A model generated the notes under the pieces. That model did no database searches, was not told the origin of the DNA, and saw only the letters and a list, made by a program, of their open reading frames with translations. The position numbers and the translations under genes were made by a program. Positions 55,400-63,725 of a DNA stretch of 64,000 nucleotides are shown here, piece by piece. The first letter of the stretch is position 1. Every line of letters begins with the position of its first letter. This DNA comes from Desulfuribacillus stibiiarsenatis (lineage in GTDB: Bacteria; Bacillota; Bacilli; Desulfuribacillales; Desulfuribacillaceae): assembly GCF_001742305.1 (NCBI RefSeq), contig NZ_MJAT01000003.1, positions 41,999-105,998 of the forward strand. Reading direction: 5' to 3'.

Positions 55400-56777
55400 T
55401 GAAAAAGCTTACTTAATGGGGCTTATTGTAGGCGGCGGAGTATTTAGAAATAATAACCAAATGGTAATCAATTTACCCTATAGATTGTGGGGAAGGGCAA
55501 AAATTAATCCAGCAAGAGCAGGTCAGTTAGCAAGTGATATCTTAAATAGAGTGAGACCGCTATTTGAAAGAACTTATAATATGCCGGTTACATTCTTACT
55601 TGAACCTGAGTGGCAAATTAGAAGTACTACGCCTCTCTCAAACGAACTTATAACTGACATGAATGCTTTTGGGATTATTCCAAACGGGAAAATAATCGAA
55701 ACCGGCGACCTTACAACCTTAAGGACATTTTTGAATGCGGAGTTGTTTAAGAGAAATTTTATTGCTGGAATTGCCGATAGTATTGGAAGTCTTAATCCAA
55801 ACCACAGACGGTTTGATTCTAACTTTCAAATAATTTCTTTTGAGTTTGCCGCTAAAAATAATTATAGACTTGTCTTTGATGTGTGCCAGGTACTACAAGA
55901 AGTGAATTGTTATACCGACCAATTACTTTGGAATCATCCGAATTTACATAGTTCGTCAAATCCCTATTATAAACCATGGAAAAAGGGTTACAAGGTTAGG
56001 GTGCTCATTGATTCCTATGTCGCGGCAGGTTCGTTTTTATTTCAAGCAAAGGCAGAAGCAGCAAATGAAAATTTAGCCACTCAAAATACAAATCATAACG
56101 CATTAAGGTGTGATGAAAAGGGTATTGATGAACATTCGATAAAAACAATTCATGAAGGCGAATCCTCTATGTGGATACCAGAAGAAATTAGGGGGTTACA
56201 TTTTCTTCACAACAAGCACATATGTGCTGTATTGGGCTGTCAATACGCACCAATTCGTGAATTGGAACAGTTTGTTCGGAGAGCTGAGTATTGGATTAAT
56301 CCATTCCCTATATATGTAAGAGATACATTGCAATATGTGCAAGAAAAAATTAACGGATCTGATGTTATGAGAAATAGAACTTATTCTTCCCAACCTTTCT
56401 CAGTGCGTCAACTTATACAATGTAGTGAAGAAGGACAAAAACTAATTTGGGGTAATTGCGAGGAATCGGGTTACCCTATTACACAGATTCTCCAAGGATT
56501 AGTTTGGCTGATTCAGAGAACAAATGGAGACACCAACAAGACTAGAATAACGGGGAATTATTTGGATTATTTGCATCAAGAACTGGATGCAGGTTTGCCG
56601 AATCTTGTAAATATATTAATAGAACGGCCAGACAAACTAACACCTATTCTTATTCGGAACGGTAGCTTTGCAGTAATTATAGGTCCAAATAATCCGCGAG
56701 TTTATAGAAATCTAATTACACGGCATGATAACCTACGAATTTCCGTTCGTGAAATACAGGAAGGTGATTTAGATTAG
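55377..56777 (+). CDS. LAGLIDADG-like protein of the restriction locus (putative DNA-recognition or restriction subunit)
   Basis: 466 residues from TTG 55377 (AAGGATG upstream; an in-frame TTG at 55359 is the alternative). Two segments look like LAGLIDADG helices: YLMGLIVGGG at about 12-21 and NFIAGIADSIGS at about 127-138, the latter followed by a typical beta/helix run (IISFEFAAKNNYRLVFDVCQ). Both lack the acidic residue at the catalytic position (G and I instead of D/E), so a homing-endonuclease-type active site is not evident. The C-terminal half is unrecognised. Its place between C protein and nuclease/methyltransferase genes implies a role in the same restriction system. Confidence 0.6.
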   Translation: MTRVRITSEKAYLMGLIVGGGVFRNNNQMVINLPYRLWGRAKINPARAGQLASDILNRVRPLFERTYNMPVTFLLEPEWQIRSTTPLSNELITDMNAFGIIPNGKIIETGDLTTLRTFLNAELFKRNFIAGIADSIGSLNPNHRRFDSNFQIISFEFAAKNNYRLVFDVCQVLQEVNCYTDQLLWNHPNLHSSSNPYYKPWKKGYKVRVLIDSYVAAGSFLFQAKAEAANENLATQNTNHNALRCDEKGIDEHSIKTIHEGESSMWIPEEIRGLHFLHNKHICAVLGCQYAPIRELEQFVRRAEYWINPFPIYVRDTLQYVQEKINGSDVMRNRTYSSQPFSVRQLIQCSEEGQKLIWGNCEESGYPITQILQGLVWLIQRTNGDTNKTRITGNYLDYLHQELDAGLPNLVNILIERPDKLTPILIRNGSFAVIIGPNNPRVYRNLITRHDNLRISVREIQEGDLD

Positions 56778-57360
56778 TAACGAAAAAAAGTATTACGCCG
56801 AAATTCTGAACAATCTTAAAGAGGAGTTTATTGCGATTTTTCAGAGTGAAGGATTGCCTTATCTAGTGTTGGGGGATATAGATACACTTTTGTCAGTCGG
56901 CATTATAAAGGTATCGACTGAATCGGGAGTTTATTATGATGAAATAAGGTATTATGCAGAGAGTCTTGGGCAGTTAAAAATTGATTTGTTTTTAATTATC
57001 ATAAATCCAGAGAATAAGAAATTTGAGATTGTTATTGGCGAAGTAAAAGATATATCTTCCTTAGGATTAAAAGAGTACTCTCAATTAATCGGTTATTGTC
57101 TTAGTAGTTACTCCGGTTATGGGTTGTTAATAAATGTTAATGGGGGTGCAAGTAAGAATTTAACTGACTTATTAGCACTAGATGAAGATTTATCAATTGT
57201 GAGGAGATTAACCCAAGCGGGCGAATTAATAGAACATCAATTCGGAGTTTTCAAATGGAACTCAAAAAATAGTCAAGCCGAATCACTTCAATTGGGCAGA
57301 ATATATTCATTACCTGCAATGATAATTGAGCTATGTGACAAAATAAAGACAGGAACATAA
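56773..57360 (+). CDS. PD-(D/E)XK nuclease-like protein, putative restriction endonuclease
   Basis: 195 residues if begun at ATT 56773. The nuclease core is D71 in LKIDLFLIIINPE and E90-V-K92 in IVIGEVKDIS, followed by EYSQLIGYCLSS with the Gln helix typical of PD-(D/E)XK enzymes. The first conventional start in frame is TTG 56854, which has no spaced ribosome site and would remove a protein-like segment (EEFIAIFQSEGLPYLVLG). GGAAGGTGA at 56759-56767 is perfectly spaced for the ATT at 56773, which overlaps the upstream stop codon. Probably the cleavage enzyme or subunit of the restriction system. Confidence 0.72.
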   Translation: MSNEKKYYAEILNNLKEEFIAIFQSEGLPYLVLGDIDTLLSVGIIKVSTESGVYYDEIRYYAESLGQLKIDLFLIIINPENKKFEIVIGEVKDISSLGLKEYSQLIGYCLSSYSGYGLLINVNGGASKNLTDLLALDEDLSIVRRLTQAGELIEHQFGVFKWNSKNSQAESLQLGRIYSLPAMIIELCDKIKTGT

Positions 57361-57437
57361 GTTCTATTTTTCTGTTGTCATATATAAAGTTATTTGTTAA
57401 AATTACTTCAATGAGAGTTATAAAGGATGTGCAAACA

Positions 57438-58481
57438 ATGTTCAAATTGGTTTCATTGTTTAGTGGATGTGGGGGAATGGACTTAGGTTTCCATCAGTAT
57501 GGATATAATATTGTTTTTGCTAACGATATTGATAATGACGCAGTAAAGACCTATAGAAAAAATCTTGGTGATATAGTTCAGAAAGACATCAAAGAAATTC
57601 ATGAAGACGAGATACCTGACTGCGATGTGTTAACAGCAGGTTTTCCTTGTCAACCTTTTTCAAGCGCAGGTAACAGAAAAGGAGTGGCAGATGAAAGAGG
57701 CACATTATTTCATGAATGTATAAGAATTATCAAAAAGAAGAAGCCGCAGGCTGTGGTATTTGAAAATGTTAGGGGTATCTTATCTATAAAGAATGATGAT
57801 GGAAATAAATTGATACATAGCATTGAACGAATGATGGATGATGTAGGGTATTATGTTGAATATAAATTGGTTAAAGCAAGTGATTACGGAGTGCCGCAAA
57901 ATAGGTATAGGGTTCTTATTGTTGGTTTAAGAAAAGACCTAAATAAAAGGTTTGTATTCCCTAAGCCCATCAAATCGGACAAGCTAACTCTTAGGCATAC
58001 ACTGAACAATCTTAAGCCAGATATTCCGAATAGCGAGCATTGGAAACTTTCCCCTCAATCACAGGAGATAGTGCCATACATTAAAGAAGGCGGTTCATGG
58101 AAAGATATCCCTTATGATAAGTTGCCTGAAAGAATGAAAAAAATTCGTGATAATATTAAAAAGTACAAATCTCCCAATTTTTATCGTAGATATAGTTGGG
58201 ATGAAATTTGTGGAACAATAACTGCCGCTGCAACACCTGAAAACTGTGGGATACTACATCCAACTGAGGATAGAAGATATACTGTAAGAGAGATTGCACG
58301 CATTCAATCATTTCCTGACGATTTCGTATTTGAAGCAGGTTCTATCGCTGGAATGTATAAAATCATTGGTAATGCAGTACCCCCAAGGCTTGCTTACGCA
58401 ATTGCTGGGCAAATCTCGGAGATTCTCGAAGGAAAAGTTAATGTTGAGGAAGAATTTGCAGAACAATTAGCTATACTTTAA
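57438..58481 (+). CDS. DNA (cytosine-5) methyltransferase of the restriction locus
   Basis: 347 residues. m5C motifs in order: I, LVSLFSGCGGMDLGFHQYGY at 4-23; IV, GFPCQPFSSAGNRKG with nucleophile C71; VI, ENVRGI at 109-114; VIII, QNRYRVLIVG; IX/X, RRYTVREIARIQSFPDDF and IGNAVPP. The target-recognition region is about 200-260. The ATG at 57438 follows AAAGGATG; upstream in-frame TTG has no site. It protects the host site from the partner nuclease. A terminator follows. Confidence 0.95.
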   Translation: MFKLVSLFSGCGGMDLGFHQYGYNIVFANDIDNDAVKTYRKNLGDIVQKDIKEIHEDEIPDCDVLTAGFPCQPFSSAGNRKGVADERGTLFHECIRIIKKKKPQAVVFENVRGILSIKNDDGNKLIHSIERMMDDVGYYVEYKLVKASDYGVPQNRYRVLIVGLRKDLNKRFVFPKPIKSDKLTLRHTLNNLKPDIPNSEHWKLSPQSQEIVPYIKEGGSWKDIPYDKLPERMKKIRDNIKKYKSPNFYRRYSWDEICGTITAAATPENCGILHPTEDRRYTVREIARIQSFPDDFVFEAGSIAGMYKIIGNAVPPRLAYAIAGQISEILEGKVNVEEEFAEQLAIL

Positions 58482-58485
58482 TATG

Positions 58486-58526
58486 GGAGCCTAATTACTA
58501 AACAATGTAGTTAGGCTCTTTTGTTT
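58486..58526 (+). terminator. Terminator of the restriction-modification operon
   Basis: GAGCCTAATTAC pairs perfectly with GTAGTTAGGCTC (G-T allowed) around TAAACAAT and is followed by TTTTGTTT. Confidence 0.9.
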
Positions 58527-58846
58527 AATGTAAAGTCGCTAGAGTTAAGCTACTGAAATTAAGTATTCCAATAAGTATTAATGTTAAATGGTAATATAAA
58601 TTTTATGTTGAAATATCTGCTCGTGCTTAGATACAGTGAGGTGAACCATATCACAAGTGACGGCGGTTTTTTGATGGGAGTATTGAAATACAGGAATATA
58701 AAAGGATTTACATATCTGTGTATTTATATTCATCTATGTGAAGCAAGGTCAAGCTAGGCTTAGGAACGTCTTGAATGCGAGATGTCTTACGAATTTTTTA
58801 TAGTAATTATACTTTTATTTACTAGAGATGAGGTAAGGTGAGAAAA
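58527..58846. other. Gene-free stretch before the double-HEPN gene
   Basis: No gene is seen. It contains the first copy of a 24-base repeated element (58640-58663) that recurs before the DGQHR-like gene. Promoter elements are not clear. Confidence 0.4.
58640..58663 (+). repeat. 24-base element, copy 1
   Basis: Begins GGTGAACCATATCAC and ends GTGACGG. It matches 60399-60422 at 19 of 24 positions in the same orientation. Confidence 0.55.
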
Positions 58847-60241
58847 GTGAGTAGTTCTATAATAAAAAAAGAACAAGTAAAAGGGGCAGTTAAATCATTT
58901 GGAAAATTCATACACAATATTGCCTATCACAAAAATGGTAAATCGGTGTTGAAACCAATTGATGCAATAAAGAAATATTATGAAGACAATAAGTTGGACT
59001 ACGATTATTACTACGATTTTGAAACTTTAGATAGAGTATTGTGGATAAATGCAGCATTTCTATGTATTTCGAAGATTACTAATCATAAAGAGGTCTATTT
59101 GGATTATTTCGGTGACAATATTAAACTCAAGAGTTTAGAACCTATATATAAAGACCAGATGAATGGCTATACAGATAAGGAGAAGTTAATATTACTTCGA
59201 AATAGTTTTTGTCACAATCATTATGATATTACTGACTCTTGTGGGATCAGAATAAAACGTGATTCTCGGTATGGGAGTATAAAACTAAATTTCACTATTA
59301 AAGAATTGTACTCATTGATAATGGATCTTGATACCAATCTGTTTTACTTACGATTTACGCCGTGGATAGATAAGGACAAAGTTCAAAATTATAAAGTAAA
59401 TAGCTCCGATGACGCACTAGATTATTGCATTATTCTTCTAGAGAAAAACTCAGATGAAGTTCAAAATGAGGAAGTAACATATATAAAGAAACTAATACAA
59501 CTGAATGCACATGAATTTAAAGAAGGATTAGTAAGCAAAATAGAAAATGAGACATCTCAGAATATTATAAATGACAAAATATTGGATTATCTTAATAAAT
59601 ACATGGAGAGAGTATACAAGGACTTAGTAGTATTTCAGAATATGTATGATTCGCTGTTTGTTTTTGTCGATACTATGAGATTCTTCATTATATTTTGTAG
59701 GCAAAACATGTTGGAATATGACTATCACATGCTTCAAGATAATTATACTCGCTTTTATTTTCTAACTACTAGGATAGATCAATATCCAGCATCAACTTAT
59801 ATGCAAATGTATGAGCCAAATGTTGGAGAGGAATATGAGAATATGATGTCAACAGACTTTAAATACGTTGAGGATCCACGTAACAGAACTATACAAAAGA
59901 TTAAGTTATATGACGAGCTCATGTTATCAGCTAAGTATTACTTGGTGTTCATATTTCTTCCTCTGCTTCAAGAGAATTCATTGTATTTTCCTTATGACAA
60001 GTTGGAGATTATGGATGAGTTCAAAAACAAGGATGAGGAAGATATAAAAAGACATCTAAGAAACTCATCTCAACATCATAATTTTATGATCAAAGATGAT
60101 GAAATTCATATATTCGATTACAACCAGAGAAGCATGAAAAAAACATTCAGTGCTGTATTGAAGTACAATGATTTTTTCAATGCAGTAGAATCAGCATACT
60201 TTCACATCCCATTTGAAATGCCTTTTTATAGGTTTTCATAG
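58847..60241 (+). CDS. Protein with two HEPN-type Rx4H motifs
   Basis: 464 residues, mostly helical; no close family recognised. Two motifs of the form RNSxxH stand at the ends of helices: LLRNSFCHNHYD (R118, H123) and LRNSSQHHNF (R405, H410). Rx4-6H with Asn or Asp after Arg is the RNase signature of HEPN domains, common in abortive-infection and toxin proteins. The region between is long (about 280 residues). GTG 58847 is chosen because AAGGTGA at 58835-58841 precedes it; GTG 58838 is inside that site. It stands alone between the restriction locus and the DGQHR-like/HEPN pair. Confidence 0.6.
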   Translation: MSSSIIKKEQVKGAVKSFGKFIHNIAYHKNGKSVLKPIDAIKKYYEDNKLDYDYYYDFETLDRVLWINAAFLCISKITNHKEVYLDYFGDNIKLKSLEPIYKDQMNGYTDKEKLILLRNSFCHNHYDITDSCGIRIKRDSRYGSIKLNFTIKELYSLIMDLDTNLFYLRFTPWIDKDKVQNYKVNSSDDALDYCIILLEKNSDEVQNEEVTYIKKLIQLNAHEFKEGLVSKIENETSQNIINDKILDYLNKYMERVYKDLVVFQNMYDSLFVFVDTMRFFIIFCRQNMLEYDYHMLQDNYTRFYFLTTRIDQYPASTYMQMYEPNVGEEYENMMSTDFKYVEDPRNRTIQKIKLYDELMLSAKYYLVFIFLPLLQENSLYFPYDKLEIMDEFKNKDEEDIKRHLRNSSQHHNFMIKDDEIHIFDYNQRSMKKTFSAVLKYNDFFNAVESAYFHIPFEMPFYRFS

Positions 60242-60291
60242 ATTTAGAAACACTATAAAAACATCGTCTAACATTTCAATCCCCAACATGC

Positions 60292-60322
60292 CCCGTTTTA
60301 TACATAACGGAGTTTTTATTAT
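60292..60322 (+). terminator. Terminator after the double-HEPN gene
   Basis: CCGTT-TTATACAT-AACGG followed by AGTTTTTATTAT. Confidence 0.65.
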
Positions 60323-60398
60323 ACAGTAAAATAATGTTAAAAATTCAAGGGGACGGTTCAGATGATTTGTATGTTTTGCCACCGCCGATATAACGATA

Positions 60399-60422
60399 GG
60401 TGAGCCAAATCATAAATAACGG
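60399..60422 (+). repeat. 24-base element, copy 2
   Basis: Begins GGTGAGCCAAATCAT and ends ATAACGG, 81 bases before the start of the DGQHR-like gene. The ATAACGGTAAAA tail occurs again about 28 bases further on, making a local direct repeat. Confidence 0.55.
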
Positions 60423-60503
60423 TAAAACAATATATTAATAACGGTAAAATTGGAAGTATTGTAGTATATAATAATAAATAAAAGAATATGGTGGGTGGTA
60501 TTA

Positions 60504-61685
60504 GTGGAATATCAGTACATAGATATTATAAAAGATAACCGAGTGAATTGTTTTTCTGTTTTAAGGAAAATGAATGTACGAGAATTTTTAAATTATATCG
60601 AAGTAGCTTACTCTAACCGTGGGGGGATAGAGGGACAAAGGGCACCACTAAAAACTAAAACAGCTATGAGCATCCGAAAGAGGATGATTGAAGATTTAAA
60701 GAAAGGTGCTGTTTTACCGCCTGTAGTATTAGGTATTATTATTAGTGAAGAGATAATGGAAAACTTAGATATTGATAGTGAAAGTGAGTTCCTTAAAGTG
60801 ATAAAAAATGCTAGCCCAGATGAAATTGCTATTATAGATGGTATGCAGAGAACAACAGGGTTACTAGAATCAATTGAAGAGATTTCAAAAGAAACTAAAA
60901 TTAGAGTGGAATACTGGATAGCAACAAATATGAACAGTTTAATTTACAGGATGTTAGTATTAAATACTGGACAAATCCCATGGAATTTGAGGAAGCAACT
61001 AGAAGTTGTATTTGACCAGTTAATTTCTAAGTTTAGTACCAGAATTCCATCTATGACGTTATTGAAAGCTGATGATAATAATTATAGAAAAGAAGCAGGG
61101 CAGTATCAAGCACATGAATTTGTTGAGTTATTCATACTCTTTGGAACGAGAAAACATAAGGTTGAAATTCAAGATCAGTTAGCGGAAGAGTTTGCAAAGC
61201 TTGATTTAATTGAAGCTAGTTCGAATAATGATTTTTTAATGTATTTCTTTGGAGTTGCTGATTTATTGGTAAAGTTAGACATTACCTTTTCAAAAGTAAC
61301 AAAAATTGAAAATGAGAATTTGCTGAAATTTAAAAATGGAAAGGATATCTTTAAGTCTCATCCTGCTAGAGTAGGTTTTGTGGCAGCTTGTTCTAGATAT
61401 ATTTTTGGTAAGCCTGGGATTGAAAGAGAATTAATAAGACAGCATGATAAGTTCAAAGTGCTAAATAGAGATGTTAATTTACTCATAAAAAAACTTGAAA
61501 ATTCGAGTATAGAAGAACTTAAATTATTTATGGAAATAGAAGAGTTGGATGAGATAATTACCAATAAAAAGTCAGGTAAGGTAGGGGAGTTTGAACGGGA
61601 GTTTTTTCTTAAAGCATTTGAAATCCTACTAGAAGAAAACGTTTCACTAAATAACCTTTCTCCTTGCTGGAGGGCATTAGTTTAA
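60504..61685 (+). CDS. DGQHR/DUF262-like protein, first gene of a coupled pair
   Basis: 393 residues. IAIIDGMQRTTGLLESI (D112-G-M-Q-R116) resembles the DGQHR motif of DndB-type proteins and the DGQQR of DUF262/ParB-like nucleases. Before it stand RAPLKTKTAMSIRKRMIEDLKKGAVLPPVVLG, the usual region with LPPV, split here in two parts, and after it VLNTGQIPWNLRKQLE. GTG 60504 follows GGTGGGTGG. Its stop overlaps the next start in TAATG, so both proteins are made together. Related domains occur in phosphorothioation and restriction systems; the function here is inferred to be defence. Confidence 0.68.
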   Translation: MEYQYIDIIKDNRVNCFSVLRKMNVREFLNYIEVAYSNRGGIEGQRAPLKTKTAMSIRKRMIEDLKKGAVLPPVVLGIIISEEIMENLDIDSESEFLKVIKNASPDEIAIIDGMQRTTGLLESIEEISKETKIRVEYWIATNMNSLIYRMLVLNTGQIPWNLRKQLEVVFDQLISKFSTRIPSMTLLKADDNNYRKEAGQYQAHEFVELFILFGTRKHKVEIQDQLAEEFAKLDLIEASSNNDFLMYFFGVADLLVKLDITFSKVTKIENENLLKFKNGKDIFKSHPARVGFVAACSRYIFGKPGIERELIRQHDKFKVLNRDVNLLIKKLENSSIEELKLFMEIEELDEIITNKKSGKVGEFEREFFLKAFEILLEENVSLNNLSPCWRALV

Positions 61686-62767
61686 TGAGTAGAAATACTG
61701 ATAAGGCAAGTCAATCTGTTTTTAATATTCTTAAGAAAGTAGTACAAGAAAGCGAAGAATACTGCGAAGAGTTAGATGAAATACGGTGGGTTTATGGTGA
61801 TAAAGAAAATACAAAATTCTTAACTGAAGCGCAGATAGTTAATAGTTATGAAATTATGCCTAAAAAAAAGAGTGCAATAATAGCGTACGAACATAGAAAG
61901 TTTTTTGTAACCTCAGGATTCGGTAAGGAGACTGTATCGCCTACATTCTTAGACCCATTTGAAATAAACCCAGGTCTCTTTACGTTAATTATTCATGAGT
62001 TGGAAGTAAATATCGCTTCAAATGTTCGTCCGAGAGAAATAATAAATGAAGTGATGTCATCATATAAAGGTATTTGCGGATATACTGGTCATGATTTTAA
62101 GGAGTTACTTAAATATTTCGAAACGATATGTATTTTTGAAATTTTACCGACTTGTCCTTTAGTAGTTGAAGATATCGAGAGCTTTATTGGATTATATCTT
62201 TGTTATGAAAATACTCTTAGAGTTTTACCCTTTTCAAAGGATACTCTGGAGAAATACATGCTTGTCTTTGAGCAAAAATTCAGTAAACAATTTAAAGAAA
62301 ATATATTAGTTAGTTTGTCCAGTACTAACTTTAAATATTGCTATTTAGATTTATATCGTTGCATCGAAATGCTATATCCTTTTATATACTTGGGTAAGTT
62401 TTATGAAAACTTAGAGCCTACAACCCTTACCATGGTGGATTTAGCTATAAAACTTCATGATGACCTTGCATGGAAACCTGTTGAACGTAATGCAATTAAA
62501 AAGATTATAGATGAAACTCCTGCCCAGTTTCTGGAACGACTTACGAATGCTAAATATATTCATATTAATGAGGAGCGCCATTGTGGTGACTGGATATACG
62601 ATATCCGAAATTCTATAGTACACTTACGACATAATCAGAAATCTATGAATTTAGAAAAAGTACCATGGGATATGCTAGTCATTGGAATGTTAGATTTATT
62701 AGAGTATTGGTATAATCATTTTTCAAAGCATTTATTAGATGAGAAAGATATTTTAAAGCCTGAATAA
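61685..62767 (+). CDS. HEPN-domain-like protein, second gene of the coupled pair
   Basis: 360 residues, no family recognised as a whole. The C-terminal about 120 residues look like a HEPN domain: a long helix starting near YLDLYRCIEMLYPFIYLGKF and the motif DIRNSIVHLRHN with R308 and H313, then LVIGMLDLLEYWYN. This is the RNase-type Rx4H signature. The N-terminal 200 residues are unknown. ATG 61685 follows GGAGGG with 10 bases spacing and overlaps the preceding stop by one base. No antitoxin-like gene is adjacent unless the first gene plays that part. Confidence 0.65.
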   Translation: MSRNTDKASQSVFNILKKVVQESEEYCEELDEIRWVYGDKENTKFLTEAQIVNSYEIMPKKKSAIIAYEHRKFFVTSGFGKETVSPTFLDPFEINPGLFTLIIHELEVNIASNVRPREIINEVMSSYKGICGYTGHDFKELLKYFETICIFEILPTCPLVVEDIESFIGLYLCYENTLRVLPFSKDTLEKYMLVFEQKFSKQFKENILVSLSSTNFKYCYLDLYRCIEMLYPFIYLGKFYENLEPTTLTMVDLAIKLHDDLAWKPVERNAIKKIIDETPAQFLERLTNAKYIHINEERHCGDWIYDIRNSIVHLRHNQKSMNLEKVPWDMLVIGMLDLLEYWYNHFSKHLLDEKDILKPE

Positions 62768-63069
62768 TTCATTAATAAAAGATTGAATCTTTATTATCTA
62801 CCACCAATCTTACCTTATATCCCTAAATGGGTTATTTTTTTATATAAACGAAAACTCTTAAAGGTAAATAAGGAAACCACTTTGGTCTTTGACACTCAAA
62901 ACCAGTTATTTAGGAAACATCTTCTAGAATAAAGAATCTGTGCAGTCTAATAGATATTGCGTAAAATAATTCCAGAGTGTATACAATTATGTATTGAGTT
63001 GGATATTATTTATACACATTTGTATTGAAGATCGGCATATTGGATCAAAATTAAAAGACTAAAGTAATG
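62768..63069. other. Gene-free stretch after the HEPN operon
   Basis: A/T rich, with no gene supported on either strand. The IS3 remnant begins at its end. Confidence 0.4.
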
Positions 63070-63239
63070 AACTGCACCCCAATTGTTAGACAGACCTAAT
63101 AATTGGAGGTGCAGTTTTTATTATGACCAAATATAGTACAGAACTAAAATCAAAGGCAGTTTTAGCTTATCTACAAGGCACGGCTTCATTTAAAACGATT
63201 GCTGATCAATTTAATATTAGCTTAACCGTAAGCGCTTAA
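63070..63239 (+). mobile_element. IS3-family remnant (left end and orfA start)
   Basis: A long imperfect palindrome, AACTGCACC (63070-63078) with GGTGCAGTT (63108-63116), resembles an IS150-type end with its TGCACCCCAATTGTTAGAC sequence. An ATG at 63123 after GGAGGTG opens MTKYSTELKSKAVLAYLQGT..., the N-terminus of an IS3 OrfA helix-turn-helix protein. After 38 codons the frame ends where the IS66 element starts. Confidence 0.75.
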
Positions 63240-63366
63240 TAACATGGTGCCTTACAATTTAATATGATCCATGTAATAATACCTTCAAATAACATTTATA
63301 GTTTTTAGAGTTAGAGTTTTTCAAGTTTTTCAAGTACTCTAAAGCTATACGATGGAGGTATTATTC

Positions 63367-63725
63367 ATGGATGAAATAACCAAGTAAAAATCCAGTTCCG
63401 CAAGGAACAGTGGTCAAAGCTAATAATGGAATGCCAAGATAGTGGAATGACCGTACGAACTTGGTGTAAGCAAAAAAGCATTAACGAAGCATCTTACTAC
63501 TACTGGCTGAAAAAAATTCGGAAAGAAGCTTGCAAACAACGACTTCCAGCTACACATGTGAATCAAAAACCAGTTGAGTTTGCAAAACTATCATTCGACA
63601 CAAGACCAATGAAAACACTAGGGTCCATCACTATTCATCTTCCAGTAGCGACTATTGAAGTGAAAGATGGTACCTCTAAAGAAACACTTGAAAATGTTTT
63701 GCTAGCTTTAAAATCTATATGCTAG
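63367..63725 (+). pseudogene. IS66 tnpA with a one-base frameshift
   Basis: The ATG at 63367 has GGAGGT at 63354-63359, but the frame meets TAA after MDEITK (63385). In the next frame coding resumes immediately with KIQFRKEQWSKLIMECQDSG and runs to 63725. One missing G near 63385 explains it. From the internal ATG at 63426 a 99-residue IS66 TnpA (GMTVRTWCKQKSINEASYYYW) could still be made. Its end overlaps tnpB in ATGCTAG. Confidence 0.75.

Noticed and set aside
63426..63725. Treating tnpA as an intact gene starting at 63426
   Set aside because: The ribosome site belongs to the ATG at 63367 and coding homology extends upstream in the shifted frame, so a frameshifted gene is the better reading.
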